From Triparma columacea (lineage: Eukaryota; Sar; Bolidophyceae; Parmales; Triparmaceae): a stretch of 63,151 nt of DNA. This document shows positions 21,355 to 31,697 of this stretch, piece by piece. The position numbers and the translations under genes were made by a program. Every line of letters starts with the position of its first letter. Within the stretch, counting starts at the first letter, position 1. The stretch lies in assembly GCA_030267965.1 (NCBI GenBank), contig BRYA01000452.1:1-63151 (forward strand), given 5' to 3'. Under the pieces are notes generated by a model. It did not search any database. It was not told the DNA's origin and saw nothing but the letters and a program-made list of their open reading frames with translations.

Positions 21355-22740
21355 CTACCTGATGTGCATGGTCTTTGATAGTTTCTTCTCCTTCCCTCCC
21401 ATAATCCCTCCCCTCCTTTTCTTCCCTTTCCCGTCTCCAAACACGTTCCAGAACCTCAACGTCTCATCCGCCGCCGCGCTCACCACGCACTGGCCGTCGG
21501 GGCTCTGGCTCATGTGCAAAACCCTGCTAGTGTGTCCCTTCAACTCCTTAACCTTGGCCATGGTAGGGTACTTCCACAAGCACAGTTGGTTCTGCGCGAA
21601 CCCGTGCGAGCTCAAGATCTCCTTCTCGTGTCTGTTCCACTGCAGCGCGCAGACCTGGCTGCCCGTGTCTATGCTATTAAGCATCGTCCCAACCCCGGTG
21701 TTCCAGAACTTGATGGACCTATCAGCGGTACCTCCCCCAGTAGCCAGTAAGTTCCTCTCATGCGGGCTCCAAGCCAGCGCCTTAACAGCGGCCTGGTGCT
21801 CCGTACCCGTCCACCTCAACCCTCCCCCGCTCGTCGTAATCCCGCTCGCGTCCCATACACAGAGTTGGTTATCGTTCCCCCCTGACGCGAGCGTGTTCCC
21901 ATCGGGGCTCCACTCCAACCCGCACACCTCTTGCGTGTGTTTAATCCCCGTCCCAACCTTGTGTCTCGCGACCCTAACATCGTGGTGTACAATAGCTCCA
22001 TCACGGCCACCGGATGTGCATATATGTCTGTTCCAGCTGAGTGCACCGACCCTTTCATCGTGTCCGTCCATACTCCTCAATTGTTTCTGTGCGTTCACAT
22101 CCCACAGCTGCGTCATACCATCGCTCGTCCCCACCGCTAAGTGCTGACCACCCTCTTGCACCCACTTTACGGAGGACACGTAGTTCTCGGATGCACCGTC
22201 ATCTAACGTCATGAGTTCCTGTATGTCACCCGTCCCTGCATCCCATAGGTAAACCGTCTGACTAAGCGCAACCGCTAGACAGTTCTTGTCGTTCCAATGC
22301 AGTAGATTAAGGTAGTAATCATCCAATAAATCCGGCGCATCCAATATCCTACTCGGCGCACTAGGTATGCTTCTAGTAACCATTTTGGTCCCCGCTGCAA
22401 GACTCTTTGAAGACTCGCATGCACCTGAGTATAGTACCTTCAAATTATTAACCGTATCCCCCTTCGGCACCGGTGCTTTATCCTTGAATGACAGTATCCT
22501 CGTCTGTCCCCCCCCCTCTATATCTAACGCGGTGGAGAGGGCGTTCTTGAAGGAGGCTGTTGAGGCTACGGAATCCATAGTGTCGGCGTCGTCGGAGTCA
22601 AGGTTACTACAGATGTTGCCGGCGTTGAAGTCGGGGTCTGAGGGGGAGACTCCGATTACCGAGTTGTTGAGACGAGCCTGAGAGATCTGAGGGGAGGTGG
22701 GAGGTGGGGGTTGGAGGTGAAAAAGTGTGTGTGCGTGTGC

Positions 22741-22772
<32 letters not shown>

Positions 22773-23044
22773 TCTCGTTAGTTTCAGGTCGTTTCGTCTC
22801 TCTTACATAAATCGTTTTACGTTCTCCCCCCCCCCTCTCCTTTTCAGTTCCTCACCTGCATGTCCATGTTACCTCTGTTGGGTATGTATCTACAGTTCCC
22901 ATTCTCCTTCTGCCCCTGCCTCTTACTCGGTGTCTTGGCGGGGGTCTTTGGTGCGCCACTTGCCGCGGCGGAGGAGGAACCCGTTTTGGGCTGCTCGTTT
23001 GGGCGGTTTGTGGCGGCTAGCTTCTTCCTCTCCCAGCGGGGCAT
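21355..23044 (-). CDS. CDC20: Cdc20, activator of the anaphase-promoting complex, two exons
   Basis: Exon 1 is 23044-22856 and exon 2 starts at 22686 (or 22677, an alternative in-frame AG), giving about 506 residues. A KEN box (RQGQKENGNC) is followed at once by a C-box-like CRYIPNRGNMD, where the first residue is Cys instead of the usual Asp. TRSIPSAPSRILDAPDLLDDYY, split around the usual propeller entry, marks Cdc20 rather than Cdh1. Seven WD40 repeats follow (for example GHDERVGALSWN, GNDNQLCVWDASG, AADETLRFWNVFG). The protein ends in the Ile-Arg tail that docks on the APC/C. It selects securin and cyclin B for ubiquitination at anaphase. The intron holds a (GT)n microsatellite. WD40 repeats and both terminal motifs make the call firm. 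Confidence 0.95.
22725..22772. repeat. (GT)n microsatellite in the Cdc20 intron
   Basis: An imperfect GT run with GC and AT interruptions; on the sense strand of the gene it reads as (AC)n. Confidence 0.9.
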
Positions 23045-24043
23045 GGTGGAGGAACGGACGGATGTGTTCGCGTCCTGTTGGATAATGGATGGGGGGGGTG
23101 GATTGTTGTGTGTTAGTTGGTTGGGGGGTGGGGAGGGGGTGTGAGTATGTGTATAATGTGAGTGTTTGTGTGTTTATCTATACGTGTTCTTAACCCTTTC
23201 CAAAATATATATACTGATTTGTGTTTACGAGGGTATATGGCGTATATTCATCCATATACGTCCATATACATCCATATACATCAACATAATCCCATATACA
23301 CATCCATATACCTCCATACAGCCACATATGTGGGTATGTGGGATGTATGTTGAAACGGTCCCGTGAGTAGTTTTCCTTTAAGTCTCATTTTCTTACCGTA
23401 AAACTGCTGTTCATCATATTCTCATATTCTACAACCTGACTTGTCATCTTTAAACTTCTACAGAGGGGAGTAATTAGACGAGTTAGTTCGTATTTAGCTG
23501 AATAATTAGACAAAAATAAGAAAGGAGCTGTTGAAAATCACGACACACAAAGAATATCCATAAAAATACACCTATACAACACAATATGCGCATTATATAC
23601 CAATATTACGCATATATACACACATATACACACAGACAAGACTTCGGTGCGCAAAAATAGCCTCAAAACACACATATTACTCACCTTTTTCAATTATGGA
23701 TCTCACAAAAAAGATTTGCTTCAGAGTCCGAAATGAGGTCTCCAATTCTCCCAATTCTCCACTTTCCAACTCCCATAAATAGAGGTGCGTAAATACACTC
23801 ATTCAGAAATTTTACAACATAACACATCTCCCGTTACCCACCTCACCCCATTCAACATCTCTAACACTCCCCAACCCCCCAAACAAACCTCCTAACCCCC
23901 AACCCTCACGGGCTTCCCAATAACATATCTTCCTCATTTCACCTCCCCTCCCCCCTCCCCCATCCCGCTCTCCCTACCCCCCCTTCCCTTACCCCCGTCC
24001 ACAGACCTCTCCCCCCCCCCCAAACTCTCCCCTTCCCTAAAAA
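23045..24043. other. 1-kb divergent promoter region with TATA-CATC repeats
   Basis: This lies between Cdc20 (-) and ARPC2 (+). From 23215 to 23335 a CCATATACATC-like unit of about 10-11 bp is repeated imperfectly. At 23596-23640 there is a run of TATACACACA units. The last 150 bp before ARPC2 are strongly C-rich. No gene or RNA was recognised. Confidence 0.55.
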
Positions 24044-25030
24044 ATGGCCTGGGCAGCGAAGCAATCCGGTGCCTCCTCCGCAGGTTCAGGTCTAATGCAT
24101 CTCCCTACCCAGAACTCCATCCTCCTCTCCTCCCTAACCCCCCGTCTCGGTCCCTCAAATTTGAGGGAGCCCTGCGAGTTGAAGGTCTCTGATTTCGACG
24201 ATGTTATATACAAGTTATTCGTCCCCCCCGAGGCACCTAACATGATTACACTACACATCGGGGTTAGGGATTGGTCAAACCTCCGTACCAACGGCGGTCA
24301 AGCCTCCCTCGATACGAACTTCCCCTCCTGCGAGACAAAGCCTGACGAGGGTTTCGACGTAGCCGTCGTAATCAACGCTGACGATCCCCCAAAAGGGCCA
24401 TGGGGTAGTACAGGGGAGGCCTGCGCTGGTAGGTTGGCTGATATAAAGACTCTCCTAATCGGCTCCCCCTTCAACGCTGCCCTACAATCACTGGATTCCG
24501 GTACATCCTCATCCGGCACCGTAACCTGCGTAGACATGCACAAACCAACCTCCCGTGGGGGTGGTAAATGTTACATAATCCCAAAACCCGATCGCGTTAC
24601 CTTCGTGTTCGCCGTGGATTTCGAGGATGAGACCGACCGTGCCCTCGCGCGTATATTCCTTCAAGAGTTCGTCGAAGCACAACGGAGCGTTAACAACTGC
24701 CCACCAGCCGCTTACGCCAGGGGTCACGAACCTCCCACGGAGGTACAAGGGGTTGAAGGTATAGAGGAAGACGGTATTGCGGGGTTTGTTAGCTTCACTT
24801 TATTCAAATCCCACGTCGGTAGCACGGGGAAGAGGGAGAAAGCAGTTGGTATGTTGGTTAATTTTGGAACGTATTTACAATACCATGTTAAGGCAACTAA
24901 GACTTATATGCACATGAGAATGAGGAGTAAGGTTAATGGACTGCTGCAGGTTCTGAGTAGAGCGAAACAGGAAAGTACAGAGGTTAAGGAGAAAAAGACT
25001 TTTCAGGGGAAAAGCTTTCAGAGAACTTAA
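24044..25030 (+). CDS. ARPC2: ARPC2, p34 subunit of the Arp2/3 complex, 328 aa
   Basis: A single exon begins at ATG 24044. The sequence follows the p34-Arc family from end to end: an N-terminal strand block, VTFVFAVDFEDETDRALAR, FLQEFVEAQRS, and the very conserved C-terminal helix YLQYHVKATKTYMHMRMR followed by VNGLLQVLSRAKQE. With ARPC4 this subunit forms the core of the complex that binds the mother filament and nucleates branched actin in the cytoplasm. Length (about 300-330 residues) is normal. It is preceded by a C-rich leader and followed by a purine-rich 3' region that converges on the F-box gene. Confidence 0.95.
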   Translation: MAWAAKQSGASSAGSGLMHLPTQNSILLSSLTPRLGPSNLREPCELKVSDFDDVIYKLFVPPEAPNMITLHIGVRDWSNLRTNGGQASLDTNFPSCETKPDEGFDVAVVINADDPPKGPWGSTGEACAGRLADIKTLLIGSPFNAALQSLDSGTSSSGTVTCVDMHKPTSRGGGKCYIIPKPDRVTFVFAVDFEDETDRALARIFLQEFVEAQRSVNNCPPAAYARGHEPPTEVQGVEGIEEDGIAGFVSFTLFKSHVGSTGKREKAVGMLVNFGTYLQYHVKATKTYMHMRMRSKVNGLLQVLSRAKQESTEVKEKKTFQGKSFQRT

Positions 25031-25313
25031 GAGAGGGGGGGTTTAGGAAGAGAGTATATGAAAGGGGAGGGAAGTAGGGAGGGACGAGAGAGATAAAGAG
25101 AGAGAGATATAAGATAAAGAAGAAAAGGGGGGGGGGATAAGAGAATGCCTTTAGATTTTAAATTTGGGGTGTTTATTTAAGGGCAGGAATGTGGGGGGGG
25201 TGGGATAATAATAGAGATAAATTTTGAAGAAAATATGAAAGTGTTCGTTGGTGTTCCGGTTTGTCGTCGTAACTTATGTAGTGTGTGGTGTGTGTGGTTG
25301 TGTTGTTCGTTTG

Positions 25314-27141
25314 TTAAACGCTGCGGAAATATTGCCTCAGGACTCTCGCGACTTCGCTGCCGTCTAATTCTGTGGGCTCCCCGTAATCATCGTCCCAGGA
25401 CTGGAAGGTCGTACCTGGTGAGATCTCGCAAACGACGTCGCCGTCACTGATGCAGTACTCCATATGCATCGAAAAACTTATCTCGACGTTTCCGTGGGTG
25501 GGGAGATATAGGCTCTCGTAGAAAACCGTCTCCTCGTCTACATCCTCAACCTCAGGTTCACCAAGACTAACCACCAAACCGGTAGCGTACTCACAGATCC
25601 CAATGTGCAGTTTGCTGTAGTTGTCGTTGTCATCGTTCTCTCCGACTAAAGTCCCGCCGAACATTCGTCTCGTTTCCTTCAAAAAGGCATCCAGGTGTTT
25701 GCTTGGCTTGCCATGTGGCCTGGTGGTGTAATTCTCCTTCACAGCTGCGGCCTTGAGCTTTCTAAGAGTGTCAACTTCCGCCATTAAAAGGCGAGAGCGT
25801 GACAGGAGTGGTGACGAGTGTGTCGTGTTCGCTAGGAGATCATCAGGGAGTACGGGGATTGAAACTCTCGCGCTGTCCGGCAGTTCGCCGGATTTGTTGA
25901 AGGGCGATTGGATGTTGAACTTCATTACAGCGCAGTCGCCATCAAACACGCATCCACATTCGTCACGCTTGCGTTCGAGGGTCGTAGGGATGTCCATCTC
26001 CCAGCGGAGGACCAGTCCGAAGTCCTCGGGCTTGGCCTTAGGGATTGTTGTAGCTTGCTTCGAGCTGCGACGTCGAAGCGAGTACGGCGAGGGAAGCGAG
26101 TCGCGAAGGGGTTTGCGTAAGTGGTTGACGATCTTGCGACGAGCGGAGGAGCGAAGCGACGACCAAATGGTTGCAAGCGTAGTGAAACGAGCGAGAAGAG
26201 TCTCAAGAGGGTTGTACAATGCGTTAATGTCCTGCTTGTAGTGCGTTAATGTCCCGCTCTGTCTTAAATTTGAATCCATTCTCACCTTCCCTGCAGCTGA
26301 CTCCGGAGCTTCTCCTTCCACGTGAGGTCCTTGTTCTTGACTCTCGAGTAGAAATCGTCAAGGTAATCCTTGCCGAAGCGGCTCTTAGCCAGCTGCTCGA
26401 AGACGCTCGAGTGGTCGATGTCGCAGCGGAGGGATGAGTGCGTGCTAAGAAGGGCGGCGTAAGAAGGGAGCGGGAGGAATCCAGCGACGAGCTTCAGGAG
26501 CTGCGACGGAGGTGGACGAGCGAAGCGAAGAGTTGTATGAGTTAGACTCGTTGTTCTTCGATTCATGGATTCTTGCCCATTCTCACCTCGCTCGGAAGGG
26601 TAATGAGGGAAGGCTTGGAGAGATCAGGCTCGGGCTTGGGCTCGGGCTCGGGCTCTGAGCGCGGAGTTGGTGAATGGCGGCGACGAACTTTTTTTCGCCT
26701 GCGAGGCTCCTTGCCAGGAACCTTCTCTGGGGTCACAGTCATAATGACAGGCGAAATGCGTAACCCTGACAGGCGATGGACCATCTTGATTGGAACCTCG
26801 AGCCCCTTGAGGACGACCTTGTTCAAGTTGCTGCAATACAGCGCCTTCCAGGGAAGTTGTTGCTCGCTGATAGTGGGATCATCGATCACGAGCTGAACCT
26901 TGGCGGTTGCTATCCCATCATGCTCTGTAGTTCTTCCCACCTTTTGAATCTTGGCCCTCAAGCGACCCCAAACTGCGAAGATGGTGGAAGCGATAGTGTT
27001 GTGAGTGTGTTGAGAGTGCGAAGGTAATCATGCAAATGAGTTCTCAAAAATCTCACCTCCTTTATACTCTTGTTTGAAACACTTGACGACGAGGAGTGGA
27101 GAAAACGCGTGATTGGAGGATGGAGCTACGAACGAACTCAT
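25314..27141 (-). CDS. F-box protein, four exons, 478 aa
   Basis: Exons are 27141-27057, 26972-26587, 26500-26286 and 26064-25314; all donors are GTGAGA and every join keeps frame. The start is ATG at 27141 (MSSFVAPSSNHAF). The N-terminal 100 residues look like a folded beta domain (KVQLVIDDPTISEQQLPW ... VVLKGLEVPIKMVH). An RRRKKVRRR basic cluster and a (PEPEPK)-type linker follow. The F-box is rebuilt exactly at the exon 2/3 join: ITLPSE with LLKLVAGFLPLPSY. It should bind Skp1 in an SCF ubiquitin ligase. The C-terminal half has no repeat type I recognise, so the substrate is unknown. The two 3' introns are unusually rich in TTCGCTCG motifs. Confidence 0.8.
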
Positions 27142-27328
27142 TGGGGGGAGGGAGAGGACAAGAGAGAAAGGAAAGGAATGAAGTTGAAAAGCCCCCAATT
27201 TTGGTGGAACTCAAATAAACCACCTGCACGATAGTTCTGCCTATGTGGAGTAACTTGAAGGCTTTCTTGATCACTTTCACATCGTAATTTGCCGCTATAA
27301 ACTTATACTTGGGGTAGGTTCGCTCAAA

Positions 27329-28447
27329 ATGGAATCAGTACGATCTTCACACAATTCAGAGACCACAAAATGTGTGCCAGTGCATAGTTGGGACGATTTG
27401 ACAGAAGGTCAGGTGTTGTGCTTAGATTGGGCTGCTGTCCAAGACTGGGATCGCATCAAGGGGTATGCCAAGGAACATGGTCCTGAGGTTTTGTTAGGCG
27501 TTATATTGTTGATGAGGGAGGAATGGAAGGCAGTTTCAATGCTCACCACCGCCACAAATTTCCAAAACTTTGAGATGGTCAAGCTTACCTTAGAGGCCGG
27601 CTTCGACAACAAGGACGTCATGCACTTTGCCGCACATATGTCAATAATGATTAGTGACAATTCAACAATCTTGAGATTGCTCTTAGAACATGGACTGGAC
27701 CCTAATTTGGACCCGCGACTCGAAGGGGCGATGGGAGACACACACCATTCCAATCTTTTGAGGTCTGCTGCTGCTGAGGGACACATTGATCAGGCCATAG
27801 CACTTCTCGATCATGGAGCAAATGTGAACAAGACAGTGGTTGACGATGGAGTTGTTGTTTCACCACTTACTAGTGCTTTCAGTGATATAGCACACGATAT
27901 GTGCAGGCTGTTTCTCACGCGCGGTGCTATTCCAACCACCAACGACGTGTCTATTGTGTTTAATTATTGCCTCGTAGCGTGCAAAGGAGACTCGGGCTTT
28001 CTTAGTAGAGATGTCGCAATAAAGACGTTCACAACATTTCTTCATCTCGGAAAGCCCGATCCCGACGTAGTTCGAGACAGATTAAATTCTTTCCATCCTT
28101 CCTGGCGCGATCCTATAATTGCCAACATCACAAAACAATACATTCAAGGCCGTCCCTTCTGCTGCTTTGTTTGCGAGGCTCTAACTGCCAAGGAGCGTGA
28201 CAAGCTCCTAATGTGTCCCTGTCGCACTATCGCCTACTGCTCGAAGGAGTGCCAGACCAAGCACTGGAGGGAGCACAGGGTGCAATGCACGGGACCGCTG
28301 AACGAAAGGGGGGAGAGTGAGGCAATGGTCAAGAAAAGATCAAAGACAGGGAAGGGGATGGAGGGGGGAGGAGCGGATGTGGGAGTAGTGGAAGGAGCAG
28401 TTGCGACGGGGAAGAAGGGCAAGAATGGTAGGGGTAAGAAGAAGTGA
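27329..28447 (+). CDS. Ankyrin-repeat / MYND zinc-finger protein, copy 1, 372 aa
   Basis: A single exon starts at ATG 27329, right after GGTTCGCTCAAA, a leader shared by all three copies. Ankyrin-like repeats occupy residues 70-200 (STILRLLLEHGLDPN, GHIDQAIALLDHGANVN, CRLFLTRGAIPTTND). A MYND zinc finger lies at about 275-315, with its Cys/His ligands in CCFVCEALTAKERDKLLMCP, CRTIAYCSKECQTKHW and HRVQC. The C-terminal tail is basic (GKNGRGKKK) and may be a nuclear signal. MYND fingers bind proline-rich peptides; no partner can be deduced. It is the first member of a head-to-tail array. Confidence 0.85.
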   Translation: MESVRSSHNSETTKCVPVHSWDDLTEGQVLCLDWAAVQDWDRIKGYAKEHGPEVLLGVILLMREEWKAVSMLTTATNFQNFEMVKLTLEAGFDNKDVMHFAAHMSIMISDNSTILRLLLEHGLDPNLDPRLEGAMGDTHHSNLLRSAAAEGHIDQAIALLDHGANVNKTVVDDGVVVSPLTSAFSDIAHDMCRLFLTRGAIPTTNDVSIVFNYCLVACKGDSGFLSRDVAIKTFTTFLHLGKPDPDVVRDRLNSFHPSWRDPIIANITKQYIQGRPFCCFVCEALTAKERDKLLMCPCRTIAYCSKECQTKHWREHRVQCTGPLNERGESEAMVKKRSKTGKGMEGGGADVGVVEGAVATGKKGKNGRGKKK

Positions 28448-28747
28448 ACGAAACACTACAGTAATGCGGCGGCTATAAGCAAATATTCAGAATTCGATGT
28501 ACATCAAATGTTTATTTTTTATTAGCGATTAGCGTGAGAATGTGAACAACTTCAATTTCTCCAACAAGATTTTGTCCCCTCCTGCTTCACTGTTTCAATT
28601 CGAGGAAGAAGAAACTTTCTCAGAGGCAGGAGTAACAGAGCACAGATTTTGTGGTTGGTGTGGTGGCAGTTTTCGTTGGACTCTAATATTAGCACCTACA
28701 CGTAATTTTCCGCCATATACTCAAATTCGGGGCAGGTTCGCTCAAAA
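28448..28747. other. Inter-copy spacer 1 of the MYND array
   Basis: It holds the 3' UTR of copy 1 (GTAATGCGGCGGCTATAAGC and following), which is closely matched after copy 2 at about 30017. It also holds a shortened version of the leader region of copy 1. It is part of the duplicated unit. Confidence 0.7.
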
Positions 28748-29957
28748 ATGGAATCCCAATCAGAGGTACCATCGTCACACAATTCATCAGAGACCAGAAC
28801 TGTGACAGTATCTAGTTGTGACGGGTTGACAGACGGTCAGGCGTTGTGCTTGGAGTGGGCTAGTGCCCAAGATTGGGATCGCATCAAGGGGTATGCCAAG
28901 GAACATGGTCCTGAGGTTTTGTTAGGCGTTTATAAAGTGCATGTTGATGGGGAATGGAAGGTGTGTTCAGTCCTCACCATCGCCTCACATTTCCAAAATG
29001 TTGAGATGGTCAAGCTTGTCTTAGAGGCCGGTTTCGACAACGTGAAAGCAATGTACACTGCCGCAGAAATGTCAATAATGATTAGTGACAATTCAACAAT
29101 CTTGAGATTGGTCTTAGAACATGGACTTGACAAACGTATAATCATCTAGTATTATGATCCGATTCTTTCTCTCTCTCCGATTGATTAGATCCTATCTGAC
29201 TATACTCTACAAAGAGGGGCTTGACCCTAATACGGACCTACAAGTCGAAGGGGCGATGGGAGGCTCTTCAAACCTTTTGGTGTTTGCTGCTGAAAAGAGA
29301 CACATTGATCAGGCCATAGCACTTCTCGATCATGGAGCAAATGTGAACAAGATAATTGTTGCCCCTGATGGAGATGTTGATTCACCACTTACTTATGCTG
29401 TCTGTTATGGAGCATACGACTTATGCAGGCTGTTTCTCACGCGCGGTGCTATTCCAACCACAAACGACGTGGATAAAGTGTTTGGTCATTGCCTCACCGC
29501 GTGCAAAGGAGAACACCCTGACCTTAGTAGAGATGTCGCAATAAAGATGTTCGCAACATTTCTTCATCTCGGAAAGCCCGATTCCGACGTAATTCAAGAC
29601 AAATTCAATCTATGCCCTCCTTCCTATCGCGATCCTACAATCACCAACATCACGAAACATTACCTTCAAGGCCGTCCCTTCTGCTGCTCGGTTTGCGAGG
29701 CTCTAACTGCCAAGTCACGCGACAAGCTCCTAATGTGTCCCTGTCGCACTGTCGCCTACTGCTCGAGGGAGTGTCAGAAAAAGCACTGGAAGAAGCACAA
29801 GGTGCAATGCAGGGGAACGCTGAACGAAAGGGGGGAGAGCGAGGCAATGGTCAAGAAAAGATCAAAGACAGGGAAGGGGATGAAGGGGGGAGGAGCAGAT
29901 GTGGGAGTAGCGGGAGGAGCGGATGTGGGAGAAGCGGAAGGAGCAGGTGCGACGTAG
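28748..29957 (+). CDS. Ankyrin/MYND protein, copy 2, interrupted by a candidate new intron and shortened tail
   Basis: ATG at 28748 gives the same architecture as its neighbours, but the frame stops at 29147-29149 within an extra 94-bp segment (29132-29225) absent from copies 1 and 3. Removing a 79-nt GT..AG interval at 29136-29214 joins LEHGLD-KQ-GLDPNTD in frame. A CTGAC branch-point-like motif lies about 18 nt before the acceptor. The donor (GTATAA) differs from the GTGAG used by other genes here, so a disrupted pseudogene is the alternative. The MYND finger is intact (CCSVCEALTAKSRDKLLMCP, YCSRECQKKHW). The stop TAG at 29955 replaces a GGG codon and removes the basic Lys/Gly tail, whose sequence still follows in the DNA. 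Exons if spliced: 28748-29135, 29215-29957. Confidence 0.65.
29128..29225 (+). other. Lineage-specific 94-bp insertion with flanking direct repeat (candidate intron)
   Basis: The insertion is bounded by GGACTTGAC on the left and GGGCTTGAC on the right, an imperfect 9-bp direct repeat. The sister copies have a single GGACTTGACCCTAAT at this site. The interval 29136-29214 starts GT, ends AG, has a pyrimidine-rich middle (TTCTTTCTCTCTCTCC) and the CTGAC motif. Confidence 0.7.
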
Positions 29958-30309
29958 AAGAAGGGCAAGAAGGGCAAGAATGGTAGGGGTAAGAAGAAGT
30001 GAACGAAACAATAGAGTAATGCGGCGGCTATGAGCAATTTTTCAGAATTCTATGTACATCAAATTGCTCATTTTTTAGAGATTAGCGCGAGAATGAACAA
30101 TTTCATATTTCTCCAACTCATTTTGTCCCCTCCTGCTTCCAAGAAGGATCCGAAAAGATCTAGAGCAGGAGGAACAGAGCACAGATTTTCAGGTTGGTGC
30201 ACGACACTTCTGCCTAAGTGGAGTAGTTTGAAAGGCTTTGTTGATCACTTTCACGTCGTAATTTCCCGCTATAAACTTACACTTGGGATATTCCTAGGTT
30301 CGCTCAAAA
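29958..30309. other. Inter-copy spacer 2 of the MYND array
   Basis: It first continues in frame-like fashion with the basic tail sequence lost from copy 2, then the shared 3' UTR. From about 30195 to 30309 it holds the full-length leader seen upstream of copy 1, including a region that resembles minus-strand coding sequence. Confidence 0.65.
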
Positions 30310-31467
30310 ATGGCATCACAATCAGAGGTACTATCGTCACACAAATCATCAGAGACCACAAATGGGGCAGTATATAGTAGGGACGATTTGACAGAGGGTC
30401 AAAAGAGGTGCTTGAAGTGGGCTTTTGAGCAAGATTGGGATCTCGTCAAGGGGTATGCCAAGGAACATGGTCCTGAGGTTTTGTTAGGCGTTTATACAAA
30501 GGATGTTGATAAGAAATGGGACGTAGCTTCAGTCCTCAGAACGGCCTCTCAAAACGATAATGTTGAGATGGTCAAGCTTACCTTAGAGGCCGGTTTCGAC
30601 AACAAGGAAGCAATGTACACTGCCGCACATAGATCAATGAGGAATAGTGACAATTCAACAATCTTGAGATTGCTCTTAGAACATGGACTTGACCCTAATA
30701 TGGACCTACGAGTCGAAGGGTTGATGGAAGGCTTTTCCAACCTTTTGGTGCTTGCTGTTACTAAGGGACACATTGATCAGGCCATAGCACTTCTCGATCA
30801 TGGAGCAAATGTGAACAAGATAATGGTTCACTCTACAAGTGGAGATGTTGCTTCACCACTTATTTATACTATGAATTGTGGAGCACACGACTTATGTAGG
30901 CTGTTTCTCACGCGCGGTGCTATTCCAACCACCAACGACGTGGATCAAGTGTTTATTCATTGCCTCAAAGCGTGCAAAGGAGAACACCCTAGCGGGCTTA
31001 GTAGAGATGTCGCAATAAAGATGTTCGCAACATTTCTTCATCTCGGAAAGCCCGATTCCGACGTAGTTCAAGACAAATTCAATTTATGTGGTCGCAATCC
31101 TTCCAATCGCGATCCTATAATCACAAACATCACGAAACATTACCTTCAAGGCCGCCCTTTCTGCTGCTTTGTTTGCGAGGCTCTAACTGCCAAGTCACGC
31201 GACAAGCTCCATATGTGTCCCTGCCGCACTATCGCCTACTGCTCGAAGGAGTGCCAGACCAAGCACTGGAGGGAGCACAGGGTGCTATGCACGGGACCAC
31301 TGAATGAAAGGGGGGAGAGTGAAGCGATGGTCAAGGGGAGGCACAAGACAGGGAAGGGAGCGGCGGCGGGAGCAACGGCAGTGGGAGTAGCGGAAGGAGC
31401 AGTTGCGACGGGGAAGAAGGGCACGAAGGGCAAGAAGGGCAAGAATGGTAGGGGTAAGAAGAAGTGA
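30310..31467 (+). CDS. Ankyrin/MYND protein, copy 3, 385 aa
   Basis: A single intact exon from ATG 30310. The domain order is the same as in copy 1: ankyrin-like repeats (STILRLLLEHGLDPN, GHIDQAIALLDHGANVNK, LFLTRGAIPTTNDVD), a MYND finger (CCFVCEALTAKSRDKLHMCP, YCSKECQTKHW, HRVLC) and a Lys/Gly tail that is longer than in copy 1 by extra GKKG units. It is closer to copy 2 than to copy 1 in the middle segment (EAMYTAA, VAIKMFATFLHLGKPDSDV). It is followed by a 230-bp spacer that converges on the LRR gene. Confidence 0.85.
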   Translation: MASQSEVLSSHKSSETTNGAVYSRDDLTEGQKRCLKWAFEQDWDLVKGYAKEHGPEVLLGVYTKDVDKKWDVASVLRTASQNDNVEMVKLTLEAGFDNKEAMYTAAHRSMRNSDNSTILRLLLEHGLDPNMDLRVEGLMEGFSNLLVLAVTKGHIDQAIALLDHGANVNKIMVHSTSGDVASPLIYTMNCGAHDLCRLFLTRGAIPTTNDVDQVFIHCLKACKGEHPSGLSRDVAIKMFATFLHLGKPDSDVVQDKFNLCGRNPSNRDPIITNITKHYLQGRPFCCFVCEALTAKSRDKLHMCPCRTIAYCSKECQTKHWREHRVLCTGPLNERGESEAMVKGRHKTGKGAAAGATAVGVAEGAVATGKKGTKGKKGKNGRGKKK

Positions 31468-31697
31468 ACGAAACAGTTGAAACAAAAACACAGAATGTAT
31501 GAAGATTGTACTCTATTTGTCCCTTTGGATGGAGGGGAAATCACGGGTTTCATTTCCTTTTTTACTTTTGGAAATACAATATAGTCTAGTCAAATATGTA
31601 TTTGCTGAAGTAATTGTGAAGAGCATGTGTCGCTTCTGAAAAGAGCTAAAGACTATGACACTTATCTTGCCTACATTGTTCAACATAGATTTTAGAG

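Noticed and set aside
22711..23085. A plus-strand frame over the (GT)n repeat and Cdc20 exon 1
   Set aside because: Its start is a VCVCVC repeat and the rest is antisense to a firmly identified Cdc20 exon.
23162..23366. Short plus-strand frames rich in Ile/His/Tyr in the 23.2-kb region
   Set aside because: They translate the CCATATACATC repeat and have no coding features.
28748..29957. Two separate genes in place of one interrupted MYND copy
   Set aside because: The two frames match consecutive parts of the sister proteins exactly at the insertion, so they are halves of one gene.
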